Assembly (NCBI RefSeq): GCF_024347535.1
Contig: NZ_AP025497.1
Coordinates: 2,046,001-2,110,000, forward strand
DNA: 64,000 nucleotides
Direction: 5' to 3'
DNA from: Vibrio kanaloae
GTDB taxonomy: Bacteria > Pseudomonadota > Gammaproteobacteria > Enterobacterales > Vibrionaceae
The notes below the pieces were generated by a model that was not told the origin of the DNA, made no database searches, and saw only the letters and a list, made by a program, of their open reading frames with translations. How positions within the stretch are numbered: the first letter of the stretch is position 1; every line of letters starts with the position of its first letter. This document shows, in pieces, positions 49,840-59,276 of the stretch. The position numbers and the translations under genes were made by a program.

Positions 49840-50679
49840 TTAACTATCGTCTTCAGTGAAGTTAGTTGGCAACGTTGTTTTCATTTCATTCCAAACCTGC
49901 GCGCTTGCGATGCCGTAATTACGGATCACCAGTGGCAAGTTTTCTCGTTGACCACTCTCACAAATAACGAACAACTCTTTATAAAAGTTTATCGCCAAAC
50001 GTCGAGCTTCTGGGTTGGAGAAGTAGTAACTACCAATGCGGTCATAGAATTTACGTACTCCGTTGAAAATCAAACCATAAATTTGATTACCTGAGTGGAA
50101 CGCCAAACGTTGAAAAAGCATGTAGTCATAGAAGTTGAAAGTCTTCGCGATTAAGATCGTCTGACGTTTCGCTTCATCTTTCTCTGAATCTTCTTTGACT
50201 GCTTGCTTAATCTTGTCGGCGTATGGTGATGACTCTAAGAACTCATCCCACGTTGGTGCCGCAAGTAGCGCTTCACAAGATTCAATCACGTTGCTAATAG
50301 TACGCTCTGAAGCTTCTTTGTTTGCTTTGAATGCATAACGCATAAAGATCGGGCTGATATTAGTACGAGCAGCAAGTAAGTCTTCGACCATTTTACTTGC
50401 GTTATCAACATCCAACGTCATTAACGTATCTAGAATATGAAGACCTGAGGTTTCCATAAACTGGTTTACTTTGGTTGGTTTGCCGTGTTGGATTGTCAAC
50501 CAACCATCACGAGCAAGACGCTGAAGCACTTCACGAAGCGTGGTGCGTGTTACACCAATCAGTTCAGAAAGCTCACGCTCAGCGGGTAAGATAGAGCCAG
50601 GAGCAAAACGGCCATTCCAAATACTTTCAATAATATACTTTTCTGCAAAACCTGCCGGGCTCTTCGCCTTAATGACCAT
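49840..50679 (-). CDS. fadR: Fatty acid metabolism transcriptional regulator FadR
   Basis: A 279-residue GntR-family regulator. The winged helix is at residues 1-75 ([29 protein letters not shown]); the C-terminal acyl-CoA-binding helical domain follows. It is 40 residues longer than E. coli FadR (239). The extra segment, around residues 138-177 ([20 protein letters not shown]), is the known vibrio insertion, which in V. cholerae makes a second ligand site. FadR represses fatty acid breakdown and activates fabA/fabB. It is divergent from nhaB, as in E. coli. Confidence 0.96.
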   Translation of the reverse strand: MVIKAKSPAGFAEKYIIESIWNGRFAPGSILPAERELSELIGVTRTTLREVLQRLARDGWLTIQHGKPTKVNQFMETSGLHILDTLMTLDVDNASKMVEDLLAARTNISPIFMRYAFKANKEASERTISNVIESCEALLAAPTWDEFLESSPYADKIKQAVKEDSEKDEAKRQTILIAKTFNFYDYMLFQRLAFHSGNQIYGLIFNGVRKFYDRIGSYYFSNPEARRLAINFYKELFVICESGQRENLPLVIRNYGIASAQVWNEMKTTLPTNFTEDDS

Positions 50680-51319
50680 CTACACTTCAATCCAATTAAA
50701 TTATTCTGTTCTAATTTACTCATCATACCACTAGTCACACCTAGCGGAAACACCCTCAAAAACTTAACTCACTCATATCAAGTAATAGAGCTAAAACTCT
50801 AAAGACAAACACACGTTTGCACCCCAGCTTTAGAAAGCAAGTGACCATAAACAAGCATTCCAACAATTCATTAACACAACAAAAATTCTTTAAAATCAAT
50901 GATATTGGTCATAATTTAAGAGCCATTAAATTGCAATATTAAGTTGTAAAAATCACACATAAACCGCTTTTATTCTGTGATTTTCAATCATTTCGATTAA
51001 ATATTGATTCTAGTCGGTTTTTATTAAATTTTAAGTGATATGCTCGAACTACTTTGATCGCGTTTCTCAACAAAAAAGTGGTATTTTTAGCACTACAGAA
51101 CTTTTCCTGTTGACTAAATGTTATCTAAGAGTAGAGTTTCGCTCAAAAATAAGCAGTGCTTGAGTTTCTAAGGGAGTGACTTGGCAAGACCACAGAACGT
51201 TACATGGAATGTAGTTTTTCTAAGTCACTGTTAGCTATAGTTTTTAATTGTTTCTATAGCTCGATCTTCAAAATGTTGTATTGCTTGTCTATTCATAATC
51301 AACATAAAAGAGTATTAAC
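50680..51319. other. Long divergent fadR-nhaB control region with a leader hairpin
   Basis: This AT-rich gap of 640 bases has no convincing gene. AGCTATAG (51233-51240) and CTATAGCT (51254-51261) form a perfect 8-bp stem with a 13-base loop, 58 bases before the nhaB start. No FadR operator with good consensus match was found. The length suggests a long nhaB leader or several control sites. Confidence 0.5.
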
Positions 51320-52912
51320 ATGCCGATGTCTCTCGGAAACGCTTTTATCAAGAACTTCCTTGGTAAAGCTCCTGATTGGTATAAACTTGCCATCATTTCC
51401 TTTTTAATCATCAATCCATTTGTTTTTTTCCTAGTTGACCCATTTGTTGCGGGCTGGCTATTAGTGGTTGAGTTTATTTTCACTTTAGCAATGGCTTTAA
51501 AATGCTATCCTCTTCAACCAGGAGGTTTACTGGCGATTCAAGCGGTCGCCATAGGCATGACCAAACCTGAAATGGTATACCACGAGCTACAAGCTAACCT
51601 TCCTGTATTACTCTTATTGGTATTCATGGTTGCTGGCATCTACTTCATGAAAGAACTGCTTTTGTTCATTTTCACGAAGATACTGCTCGGTATCCAATCT
51701 AAAATACTGCTTTCTGTTGCTTTCTGTATCGCTGCCGCTTTTTTATCGGCATTCCTAGATGCGTTAACAGTAATTGCCGTTGTGATCAGTGTTGCGGTTG
51801 GCTTCTATTCTATCTACCACAAAGTGGCATCAGGCAAAGGCTCAACGTCTGCACACGATCATACTCATGATGAAGAGATCTCTGAGCTAACTCGTGATGA
51901 CTTAGAAAACTACCGGGCCTTCTTACGTTCACTACTCATGCATGCAGGCGTGGGCACGGCACTAGGTGGTGTCATGACTATGGTCGGTGAACCACAGAAC
52001 TTAGTGATAGCTAAACAAGCGAGTTGGGAGTTTGGTGAGTTTATCATCCGTATGCTGCCTGTCACGCTGCCAGTATTCATCTGCGGTATTCTAACTTGCG
52101 CACTTGTAGAAAAATTCAAAGTGTTTGGCTATGGTGCAAAACTACCAAATAACGTTCGCCAAATTTTGGTCGAGTTCGACAATAAAGAACGAGCAAATCG
52201 TACAAAGCAAGACATAGCAAAACTATGGGTTCAAGGTGCAATCGCAGTTTGGCTTATTGTAGGCCTTGCGCTTCACGTTGCTGAAGTGGGTTTGATTGGC
52301 CTTTCAGTTATCATCCTGGCAACGGCATTTACTGGCGTTATCGAAGAGCACTCAATGGGTAAAGCGTTTGAGGAAGCACTACCATTCACCGCTCTGTTAG
52401 CTGTTTTCTTCTGCATCGTTGCAGTAATCATCGACCAATCATTATTTAAGCCTGTAATTGATGCTGTACTTCACGTTGAAGATAAAGGTGCTCAACTCGC
52501 ACTATTCTATGTGGCCAACGGTATCTTATCGATGGTTTCAGATAACGTATTCGTAGGTACGGTTTACATTAACGAAGTGAAAACAGCGCTTATTGAAGGT
52601 ATCATCACTCGTGACCAATTCGACCTACTCGCAGTGGCGATCAACACGGGTACTAACCTACCTTCGGTTGCAACGCCAAACGGTCAGGCAGCATTCTTGT
52701 TCCTATTAACATCAGCACTGGCTCCGTTAATTAGACTATCTTACGGACGCATGGTTATCATGGCACTGCCTTACACAATCGTTTTGGCACTGGTTGGCCT
52801 AGCAGGCATCGTGTTCTTGGTAGAGCCGATGACAGCATGGTTCTACGATGCTGGTTGGATCATTCATCGAGCAGGTGAAGTCGTTGCTCCAGTTATCTCT
52901 GGTGGTCACTGA
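51320..52912 (+). CDS. nhaB: Na+/H+ antiporter NhaB
   Basis: A 530-residue inner membrane antiporter with about 12 hydrophobic helices. The N-terminus [20 protein letters not shown] and the central [20 protein letters not shown] are those of NhaB, and [25 protein letters not shown] holds conserved polar residues. It exports sodium in exchange for protons, important in marine bacteria. Gene order fadR-nhaB-dsbB is conserved with E. coli. A strong terminator follows. Confidence 0.96.
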   Translation: MPMSLGNAFIKNFLGKAPDWYKLAIISFLIINPFVFFLVDPFVAGWLLVVEFIFTLAMALKCYPLQPGGLLAIQAVAIGMTKPEMVYHELQANLPVLLLLVFMVAGIYFMKELLLFIFTKILLGIQSKILLSVAFCIAAAFLSAFLDALTVIAVVISVAVGFYSIYHKVASGKGSTSAHDHTHDEEISELTRDDLENYRAFLRSLLMHAGVGTALGGVMTMVGEPQNLVIAKQASWEFGEFIIRMLPVTLPVFICGILTCALVEKFKVFGYGAKLPNNVRQILVEFDNKERANRTKQDIAKLWVQGAIAVWLIVGLALHVAEVGLIGLSVIILATAFTGVIEEHSMGKAFEEALPFTALLAVFFCIVAVIIDQSLFKPVIDAVLHVEDKGAQLALFYVANGILSMVSDNVFVGTVYINEVKTALIEGIITRDQFDLLAVAINTGTNLPSVATPNGQAAFLFLLTSALAPLIRLSYGRMVIMALPYTIVLALVGLAGIVFLVEPMTAWFYDAGWIIHRAGEVVAPVISGGH

Positions 52913-52991
52913 TCCAACTTTGTGTTGTAAAGCACAATAAGTGTATCTAACTAGTCAAAAATATTCGTTGATTAGGAAACTTATCCAAGAT

Positions 52992-53021
52992 AAAAAGCTC
53001 TGAGTATTCAGAGCTTTTTTA
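52992..53021 (+). terminator. Rho-independent terminator of nhaB
   Basis: AAAAAGCTCTGA and TCAGAGCTTTTTT flank GTAT. Only about 22 bases separate it from the dsbB start codon. Confidence 0.92.
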
Positions 53022-53043
53022 TTTTATAGACAGGGTTAAATTC

Positions 53044-53568
53044 GTGAACTTTTTTGTAATGCTCAAAGACTTCTCTAAGGGACGTTTATCTTGGCTTTTA
53101 CTGCTGGCTTTTATTGTATTTTTTGAGGCGTGCGCTCTTTTTTTTCAACATGTGATGATGCTTGGCCCTTGCGTGATGTGTATCTATGAACGCGTTGCTA
53201 TGCTCGCAATTGGTGTTGCTGCCCTCATTGGTGTAATTGCTCCGAACAATCCAATATCGCGCTGGTTGGGCCTAGCTGGTTGGGGGTTTGGCGCATACAA
53301 AGGTTTGACACTGGCTTTAGAACACGTTGACTATCAGTTTAATCCGTCTCCTTTTGCTACTTGTGACCTATTCGTGACCTTCCCTAGCTGGGCACCTTTA
53401 AACCAATGGGCTCCTTGGATGTTTGAGGCTTATGGTGACTGCAGCAAGGTTGTGTGGCAGTTCTTAGAGCTTTCAATGCCACAGTGGCTGGTCATCATCT
53501 TCGCGGGTAACTTAGTTGCTTTCGGTTTTGTAGTGATTTCTCAATTCGTTAAATCAAAGAATGATTAA
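53044..53568 (+). CDS. dsbB: Disulfide bond formation protein B
   Basis: A 174-residue inner membrane quinone reductase with four helices that reoxidises DsbA. The first redox pair is in GPCVMCIYER (residues 42 and 45); the second pair is Cys in FATCDLF and AYGDCSKV. The GTG start at 53044 keeps the full N-terminal segment seen in other vibrio DsbB. No DsbA gene is nearby. The nhaB terminator ends just before it, so expression needs read-through or a promoter inside nhaB. Confidence 0.95.
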   Translation: MNFFVMLKDFSKGRLSWLLLLAFIVFFEACALFFQHVMMLGPCVMCIYERVAMLAIGVAALIGVIAPNNPISRWLGLAGWGFGAYKGLTLALEHVDYQFNPSPFATCDLFVTFPSWAPLNQWAPWMFEAYGDCSKVVWQFLELSMPQWLVIIFAGNLVAFGFVVISQFVKSKND

Positions 53569-53598
53569 CAATTAGCTCATTCATCATGTTCAGAAACG

Positions 53599-53630
53599 AA
53601 AAAGTCGACCCAAAGGTCGACTTTTTTATT
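53599..53630. terminator. Bidirectional terminator between dsbB and the SEC-C gene
   Basis: AAAGTCGACC and GGTCGACTTT flank CAAA, with an A-run before and six T after. Confidence 0.92.
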
Positions 53631-53696
53631 ACTTAAAATTTTATCACTTAAGAAAATCTGTTACTCACTCAAGCTAAGTTGCTCAATAAGCCGTAA

Positions 53697-54317
53697 TTAG
53701 CTGTTTTTACCGCAGCATTGTTTAAACTTCTTGCCGCTTTCACATGGGCAAAGGTCGTTTCGACCAATATCTTTAAACGGGTTTACGCTCTGGGATTTAT
53801 TGCCCAACATAGCTTCATCCGCTGCCATTGCCACTTCTGAGATCATCAGATCGACTTGACCCACTAAATCGGCAAGCGATGGTGGGTTGGTAAGCCCTGC
53901 AGCGATCATTTGTTGTTGAGTTTGCTCTTCATCAATCGCAAGCATCAAGGTTGTTAGGAGCGCTTGTAACATGCGCAGAGTGCCATCCACGACTGTTACG
54001 CTCTGCCACTGCTCTTCCACTGTTGGCCAAACCATCATGAAACCTTCCGCAAAATCTGCGAACTGCTCATTGAAGTCACCTTCAGTCAAAACGTCAGACA
54101 GTAAGTATTCACTACGCTGAATCAGGTTATGCTGGCGGTTAATCTGTTCCGTCACTAATGTTACAAGCTCTTTGCCCGCTTCAGGCGCTACAATAGCAAG
54201 CCATTCTTCAGGGTCGAGTGGCTTTGTCGCTAGGTTAGACGCAAGGATTGCACCTTCAATAAACGGCGGCGTAATGTCTGAGATAGATTCAGGTAGGCTT
54301 AATAATTGATATGTCAT
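53697..54317 (-). CDS. YecA/UPF0149 family protein with SEC-C metal-binding tail
   Basis: A 206-residue soluble protein. The first 165 residues are helical and match the YecA (UPF0149) pattern (EGFMMVWP region). The C-terminus [20 protein letters not shown] is a complete SEC-C zinc motif (CPC then CC), as found at the end of SecA, where it binds SecB and ribosomes. E. coli YecA also binds ribosomes through this tail. The function of this copy is inferred. It is convergent with dsbB. Confidence 0.85.
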   Translation of the reverse strand: MTYQLLSLPESISDITPPFIEGAILASNLATKPLDPEEWLAIVAPEAGKELVTLVTEQINRQHNLIQRSEYLLSDVLTEGDFNEQFADFAEGFMMVWPTVEEQWQSVTVVDGTLRMLQALLTTLMLAIDEEQTQQQMIAAGLTNPPSLADLVGQVDLMISEVAMAADEAMLGNKSQSVNPFKDIGRNDLCPCESGKKFKQCCGKNS

Positions 54318-54519
54318 GAAAGCTCTGGATATTGGGGCATTTTCTGTATTATAACGCCATCGCTCCTAAAATGTCGCTATTAACCAATGAAACCGACATC
54401 CATCTAACCGGCAAAGATATAGTAGTAGGTACACCACACTCATAGTGACAATCCTGTAAGCACACCGTACAATCACGCCTCTTAAATTTTCGGTACACTC
54501 AGTTTCGGTAGCAAACAAT

Positions 54520-55476
54520 ATGCGAGTAATACTTGGCCCTATGGAGGGCGTACTAGATCATCTAATGCGCGAAATTCTGACAGAGATCAATGATTATGAC
54601 CTCTGTGTGACAGAGTTTGTGCGCGTAGTTGATCAACTTCTGCCTCCGCATGTTTTCCACCGTATTTGCCCTGAATTACATCAAGGCTCTCAAACCATGG
54701 CAGGTGTGCCTATCCATCTCCAACTTCTTGGACAACACCCAAATTGGATGGCCGAAAATGCCTTCCAAGCTGCAAATTTAGGCGCTAAAGGCATTGATAT
54801 TAACTTTGGTTGCCCTGCAAAGGCGGTAAACAAAAGTAATGGTGGAGCTTCACTGTTAAAAGAGCCAGAACTCATCTATCAAGTGGTAAAAGCCTGCCGA
54901 GAGGCGGTGCCTGCACACATTCCCGTTTCCGCAAAAATTCGATTAGGCTGGGAGCATCCTGAAGAGTGCTTTGAAATTGTCGACGCTATCGAGCAAGCAA
55001 AAGCTGACGAACTCACCGTACATGCACGAACCAAAATTGGCGGCTATAAAGCCAGCGAAATCAAATGGGACTACATCAATCAAATAAGAGAGAAAACGTC
55101 TCTGCCGTTGATTGCCAATGGGGAAATTTGGAACTATCAAGATGGCCAAGATTGCATTAAAGCAACAGGGGTGGACTCATTGATGGTTTGCCGAGGCGCC
55201 TTCAACATTCCGAACCTTGGTAATGTCGTTAAGCACGACCATCAAAAAATGCCGTGGAATAGAGTGATTGAACTTTTATTGCGTTATTCAGAGTTTCAAA
55301 TTAAAGGGGATAAAGGCATGTACTACCCCAATAGAGTAAAGCAGTGGTTTGTCTACCTGAGTAAAGGTTACCCTGAAGCGAACGAACTATTTAAAGAAAT
55401 TCGTACTTTCAAGAAAGCGCCTCCCATTGTAGAGCGCCTTCAGCGTTATCAAGAGGAACACAGCCAAACAGTTTGA
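54520..55476 (+). CDS. dusC: tRNA-dihydrouridine(16) synthase DusC
   Basis: A 318-residue FMN enzyme reducing U16 in tRNA. The N-terminal MRVILGPMEGVLDHLMRE and the catalytic cysteine in INFGCPAKAVNKSNGGA (Cys at about 98) identify Dus; LTVHARTKIGGY and ANGEIWNYQD bind FMN. The ILGPMEGVLD opening and 318-residue length fit DusC rather than DusA or DusB. It converges with the diguanylate cyclase gene, with only 42 bases between and no clear terminator. Confidence 0.93.
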   Translation: MRVILGPMEGVLDHLMREILTEINDYDLCVTEFVRVVDQLLPPHVFHRICPELHQGSQTMAGVPIHLQLLGQHPNWMAENAFQAANLGAKGIDINFGCPAKAVNKSNGGASLLKEPELIYQVVKACREAVPAHIPVSAKIRLGWEHPEECFEIVDAIEQAKADELTVHARTKIGGYKASEIKWDYINQIREKTSLPLIANGEIWNYQDGQDCIKATGVDSLMVCRGAFNIPNLGNVVKHDHQKMPWNRVIELLLRYSEFQIKGDKGMYYPNRVKQWFVYLSKGYPEANELFKEIRTFKKAPPIVERLQRYQEEHSQTV

Positions 55477-55518
55477 GTGAGTTCCCTCTTATCTCTTTAT
55501 AAAGCCTCAATAGCGTGG

Positions 55519-56991
55519 TTAAAATACTATGCGGTCTTTGCCAGTAGTCTTAGCCACATAAAGCTTTTCATCCGCGTATTTGAATATCTCGTCAAAGTTG
55601 AGGTTGTTGTGTTCAGCCTCAACAATACAAACCCCACCTGATATCGTGAAACCATCAGGGATAATGTCCGTTGAGTTTGCACTAATTGCATTTTTAACGC
55701 GTTGTAATGTTTTTATCATGGCCGCTCGATCATCACCTTCCAGATAAACGACGAATTCTTCCCCACCAAACCTTGCAGCTACATCGCTATTTCGAATACT
55801 ACTACTAATCTGACGCGACATATAACGAATCACATCATCACCTTTATCATGACCATAGGTATCATTAATCGACTTGAAGTCATCAATATCAAATACTATT
55901 AAAGCAAACAATTGGTCATGTTCTACGCTACTCCAAAAAACTTCCAAGCCACGTCGATTCAATAACCCAGTCATAGGATCTTTAGCTGCAAGATCTTTAA
56001 AATAGATACGTTCCATATTGGAATTAACGTAGAAAAAAATCGTTACAGAAAACATATACACGATAATAGCCACAATAAGGCTGTCTTTCTCATAAACAAA
56101 AAAGTGCTCAATCTCTTTCGCAAGGTCAAACTCGTAGTAAATCGCTTGATGAGACGCGACCCCTTCCAATGCTATCTCGTGATAGAAGGTGGCATTATCA
56201 GTCGGATTGACTAATGTGATATCAACGATAACAATTCGACCCACTAGATGCTCACTAGAGTTAGCAAGTAGCTTATCAGCATCAATATCCACCGATAACA
56301 TCCCTTGATGGGCTCCTTTATGAAATACTGGAATTGTCATACTAATAATTCGATCAAGGGAATCAAACCGGTATGCAGGGCCAGATAGTGTTAGATGATC
56401 TGGGTTGTTAGCTGTTTTCTGCCAATAAGGGCGACTTTTGATTGTCGACAGTAGTTCTTTGCTTAATCCCTTAGCAATATCTTCAGGTGATGAAATAACG
56501 TAACCAAGTGTATCAATAAAGTAAATGCCGTTGTGATACTCATCAAGCTGGGACAAGAATGAAAGAATAGGCGCCAGAGTAATCTTCTTTGAGGCATTTA
56601 TGTAACTGTCACTATCACTGTTTTCAGAACATAAGGACTCCTCACCAACCAACATGTAGTTGATATCAATAGAGGGAATGTCTGAAGTTTTGCCATCGGC
56701 AAGCAGTAACACGTCAATAGGCCAAATACGACAAAGGCCACCAACCACTTGTTTGTTATGGTCGAGGGAAAAAGGATTACCGGATTTATGGTAATTAGAA
56801 AAGCTATAATCTAAGGCGATGACGATTTTAGCCGTCCGTTTAAACGCCTCTTCGATACGGTGAAATTCGCTGTCGATTTCCTTTTCTACAGCGTCAAAAT
56901 GGTTCTTAACTATTAAACTAAGCAGCATTAAGGCGATCACGACGGGAAATCCGAAGACAAAGTGAAGGCTAAAGCGCCTGTTTATTTTCAT
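55519..56991 (-). CDS. Membrane diguanylate cyclase with periplasmic Cache-like sensor
   Basis: A 490-residue protein: a membrane helix at about 10-30, a periplasmic region of about 270 residues, a second helix at about 300-322, then a GGDEF domain. The active loop GGEEF is at residues 409-413 and an inhibitory RxxD site (RNSD) lies five residues before it, so the cyclase looks active and product-inhibited. The periplasmic part contains GIYFIDTLGYVISSPED and SRPYWQKTANNPDHLTLSGP, typical of Cache/PDC sensors. Its ligand is unknown. A binding-protein gene lies 256 bases upstream on the same strand. Confidence 0.9.
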   Translation of the reverse strand: MKINRRFSLHFVFGFPVVIALMLLSLIVKNHFDAVEKEIDSEFHRIEEAFKRTAKIVIALDYSFSNYHKSGNPFSLDHNKQVVGGLCRIWPIDVLLLADGKTSDIPSIDINYMLVGEESLCSENSDSDSYINASKKITLAPILSFLSQLDEYHNGIYFIDTLGYVISSPEDIAKGLSKELLSTIKSRPYWQKTANNPDHLTLSGPAYRFDSLDRIISMTIPVFHKGAHQGMLSVDIDADKLLANSSEHLVGRIVIVDITLVNPTDNATFYHEIALEGVASHQAIYYEFDLAKEIEHFFVYEKDSLIVAIIVYMFSVTIFFYVNSNMERIYFKDLAAKDPMTGLLNRRGLEVFWSSVEHDQLFALIVFDIDDFKSINDTYGHDKGDDVIRYMSRQISSSIRNSDVAARFGGEEFVVYLEGDDRAAMIKTLQRVKNAISANSTDIIPDGFTISGGVCIVEAEHNNLNFDEIFKYADEKLYVAKTTGKDRIVF

Positions 56992-57247
56992 ATAATTTGC
57001 TCTTAGCGTTTAGCTACTTTCATTTATACCATTAATATTATTACACTAATCCACAGCCCTCTCGATATAAAATAATGTAAATTGATATTAACGGCAGGCT
57101 TAACGGTGAAGTGACTATTCGCAAACTAATAAAAAAGAACGCTGTTTGATATTAAGATGATTAAGTTTGAATCATTAAAAACTAATTCAAGCTCTGTTAA
57201 CAAAGTAACTGATAGATAGTCCGTCAATTGAGACCTACTAAAGAGGT

Positions 57248-58213
57248 TTATCGGCTAATGACGGCACGCTCAAGCACAGACTGAGGCACGATCACGCCAA
57301 GTGCACGAGCAGCGTCTAGGTTAACCATCAGCTGTGAACTCTGCGCAGTTTTGACACTCAACTTTCCAGGTTTTTGCCCATTCAGAATCGCAACTACATA
57401 GTCAGCAGTTTTCACTCCAACGTCATAATAATCTAGACCTAAACCTGCAATAGCTCCCTGCCCAACATAAGAAGTGGCCCCTGCAACCACTGGCGTCCCT
57501 GCTTGATTCGCTGCTTCTATAAGTTCTTCCATACCGCTTGCAACAGTATTGTCGGTCAACGCGTAGATAACATCAGACTTCCTAGCGACAGATTTTGCTT
57601 TTGCTTCTACGTCTTCAACACTCAATGCTTTTTCGATGAGGAGAGTGAAACCAAAATCTCGCGCAGCCTTTCTCAATAGCCCGATTAAAGCAACCGCATT
57701 TGCCTCTGCCGGATTGTAAACAACACCGATTGAACTTGCCTGAGGAAAAAGTTCTCTAATTAACGATACATGTTGAGAGATCGGTGATAAGTCAGAAAGG
57801 CCAGTGACATTTCGACCCGGTTTTTCCAACTGTTTTACAAGTCTTGCCCCGATTGGATCTGTAACCGCTGTAAACACAATAGGAATGGATCGTGTTGCCG
57901 ATACTAGAGCCTGAGAGGTAGGTGTCGAGATGCCGACTAATACATGAGGGTTTTCACTGACGAACTTTCTAGCTATTTTCGCAGCTTGCGCTGGATTACC
58001 ATCAGCTAGCTCATAGGAAAACTCTAAGTTTTTACCAGATTCAAAACCTTTAGCTCGTAGCCCTTCAATCAATCCTAAACGTGTCGCGTTTAAATCAGGA
58101 TGGTCTACCACTTGCGATACTGACACTTTGACTATGTTTGCCATCACGTTTCCAGTCCATAGCAGCAGAAAACCACTCAAAGCAGCCGTTAATACTTTTC
58201 TTACCGAAACCAT
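57248..58213 (-). CDS. ABC transporter substrate-binding protein (TrpX/YnjB-like, PF04392 type)
   Basis: A 321-residue precursor with a signal peptide cleaved after residue 25 (GNVMA). The mature protein follows the PF04392 fold: VSQVVDHPDLNATRLGLIEGL, VGISTPTSQALVSATRSIPIVFTAVTDPIGARLV and GLDYYDVGVKTADYVVAIL. Relatives bind aromatic amino acids or similar small ligands. No permease or ATPase gene is adjacent, so it is an orphan. The frame is open to 58273; the ATG at 58213 has AAGGA seven bases upstream. Lying before a periplasmic-sensor diguanylate cyclase, it may serve signalling rather than transport. Confidence 0.88.
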   Translation of the reverse strand: MVSVRKVLTAALSGFLLLWTGNVMANIVKVSVSQVVDHPDLNATRLGLIEGLRAKGFESGKNLEFSYELADGNPAQAAKIARKFVSENPHVLVGISTPTSQALVSATRSIPIVFTAVTDPIGARLVKQLEKPGRNVTGLSDLSPISQHVSLIRELFPQASSIGVVYNPAEANAVALIGLLRKAARDFGFTLLIEKALSVEDVEAKAKSVARKSDVIYALTDNTVASGMEELIEAANQAGTPVVAGATSYVGQGAIAGLGLDYYDVGVKTADYVVAILNGQKPGKLSVKTAQSSQLMVNLDAARALGVIVPQSVLERAVISR

Positions 58214-58414
58214 CAATACTTCCTTCATCAAGATCTCGTTGTTATTGTTCGATCTAAGAGAATAATACCACACCCGCTATTGATATAATTACCAACAACA
58301 ATTAATAACTTGAAGTGATATCTAACAGAAACACAACAAAGTTCTAATTATGTGAGAAAGATTGGTCGAGATGAGTCAGCAAATAACAAACTAAGTGGGC
58401 ACAAGTAGATGCGC

Positions 58415-58460
58415 AAAATCTGAGAACAAACCATCAACGATGTGTAGCCGTTCTCAGACG
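58415..58460 (-). terminator. Probable terminator of yfbV
   Basis: TCTGAGAAC (58419-58427) and GTTCTCAGA (58450-58458) form a 9-bp stem with a 22-base loop. Minus-strand TTTTGC follows, so the T-run is short. Confidence 0.55.
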
Positions 58461-58481
58461 ATAAGGATCGATGAGGTATTG

Positions 58482-58934
58482 TTAGAACCAGCGTTCCATT
58501 GACGATTTATCTAACTGGCGGAATGCACGGTTCAAAATGATCGCCAATTCTTTATAGCGAGGGCGTGGCTTCATTGGCTCCAATGCAAAACCTGTTTCGC
58601 TGATCTTCTCGTGCAGTTCGCGATACCACGATACTAACGCTGGCGGGAGTTGAGTGTTTGAGCGATTGCCTAACCACCACATACCTTGAAGCGGTAAACT
58701 AATAGCAAACAAAGCCATAACTACGGCTTGCGGTATCGCTTGGTTATTATTAAAGACCATTTGCGTCAAAACGCTGATAGCAGCTATCGCGGGCATCACT
58801 TTTACACCAAAGCGCGTGGCTTTAATGATGCGTTGCTCTGGGAAAATAGCGTTTAACTCTTTTCGGACAGGCCAAAGATCCATGTATTTTTGGCCATCTT
58901 TTAAACTGCTCGTTAAACCAACTCTATTGCTCAT
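58482..58934 (-). CDS. yfbV: UPF0208 membrane protein YfbV
   Basis: A 150-residue inner membrane protein matching E. coli YfbV (151). Two hydrophobic helices lie at about 50-90 ([15 protein letters not shown] and [17 protein letters not shown]), with cytosolic ends. In E. coli it has been linked to nucleoid (Ter region) organisation. It is divergent from ackA, the conserved order. It lies between yfbU-like loci in E. coli, but here yfbU is 58 kb away. Confidence 0.93.
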   Translation of the reverse strand: MSNRVGLTSSLKDGQKYMDLWPVRKELNAIFPEQRIIKATRFGVKVMPAIAAISVLTQMVFNNNQAIPQAVVMALFAISLPLQGMWWLGNRSNTQLPPALVSWYRELHEKISETGFALEPMKPRPRYKELAIILNRAFRQLDKSSMERWF

Positions 58935-59276
58935 ATGAGCCTCCCACTAAAAAAAAGTTGAAACCATCAACTAAAAACACAAGAATTTGACGAAAAATAA
59001 TATTATTTCAAATTTTTTTGTTATATTTGCACAATATCGCTATTATTTGCAGACCTCAATCTCATTGTTGCCCTTATTTACAATTTAAGCAACTTTGAGA
59101 AGACTTCTGCAAGGAATGCTCAAGCCTCTTTTTTGAAAAAGTGCGCTTTCACTTTATACGGAAATTAACGTTTTTTTGACCAAGGTTAGTACGCAAGCCC
59201 ACATGCTTCGTCTATTCTTGAGATTAATTTTCATCCTTAACTGATTTCGATCAGAAAAATTAACAGGTAGTCATTA
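58935..59276. promoter_or_regulatory. yfbV-ackA divergent region with an FNR-like palindrome
   Basis: The 342-base gap contains CTGATTTCGATCAG at 59241-59254, a perfect dyad close to the FNR box TTGAT-N4-ATCAA (8 of 10). It lies 22 bases before the ackA start. A candidate -35/-10 pair is TTGAAA (59133-59138) and TATACG (59155-59160) with a 16-base spacer. In E. coli ackA responds to oxygen regulators, which fits, but binding here is inferred. No small gene was seen. Confidence 0.45.

Noticed and set aside
50975..50990. TGTGATTTTCAATCA in the nhaB upstream region as a CRP site
   Set aside because: Spacing and the right half-site do not fit the consensus.
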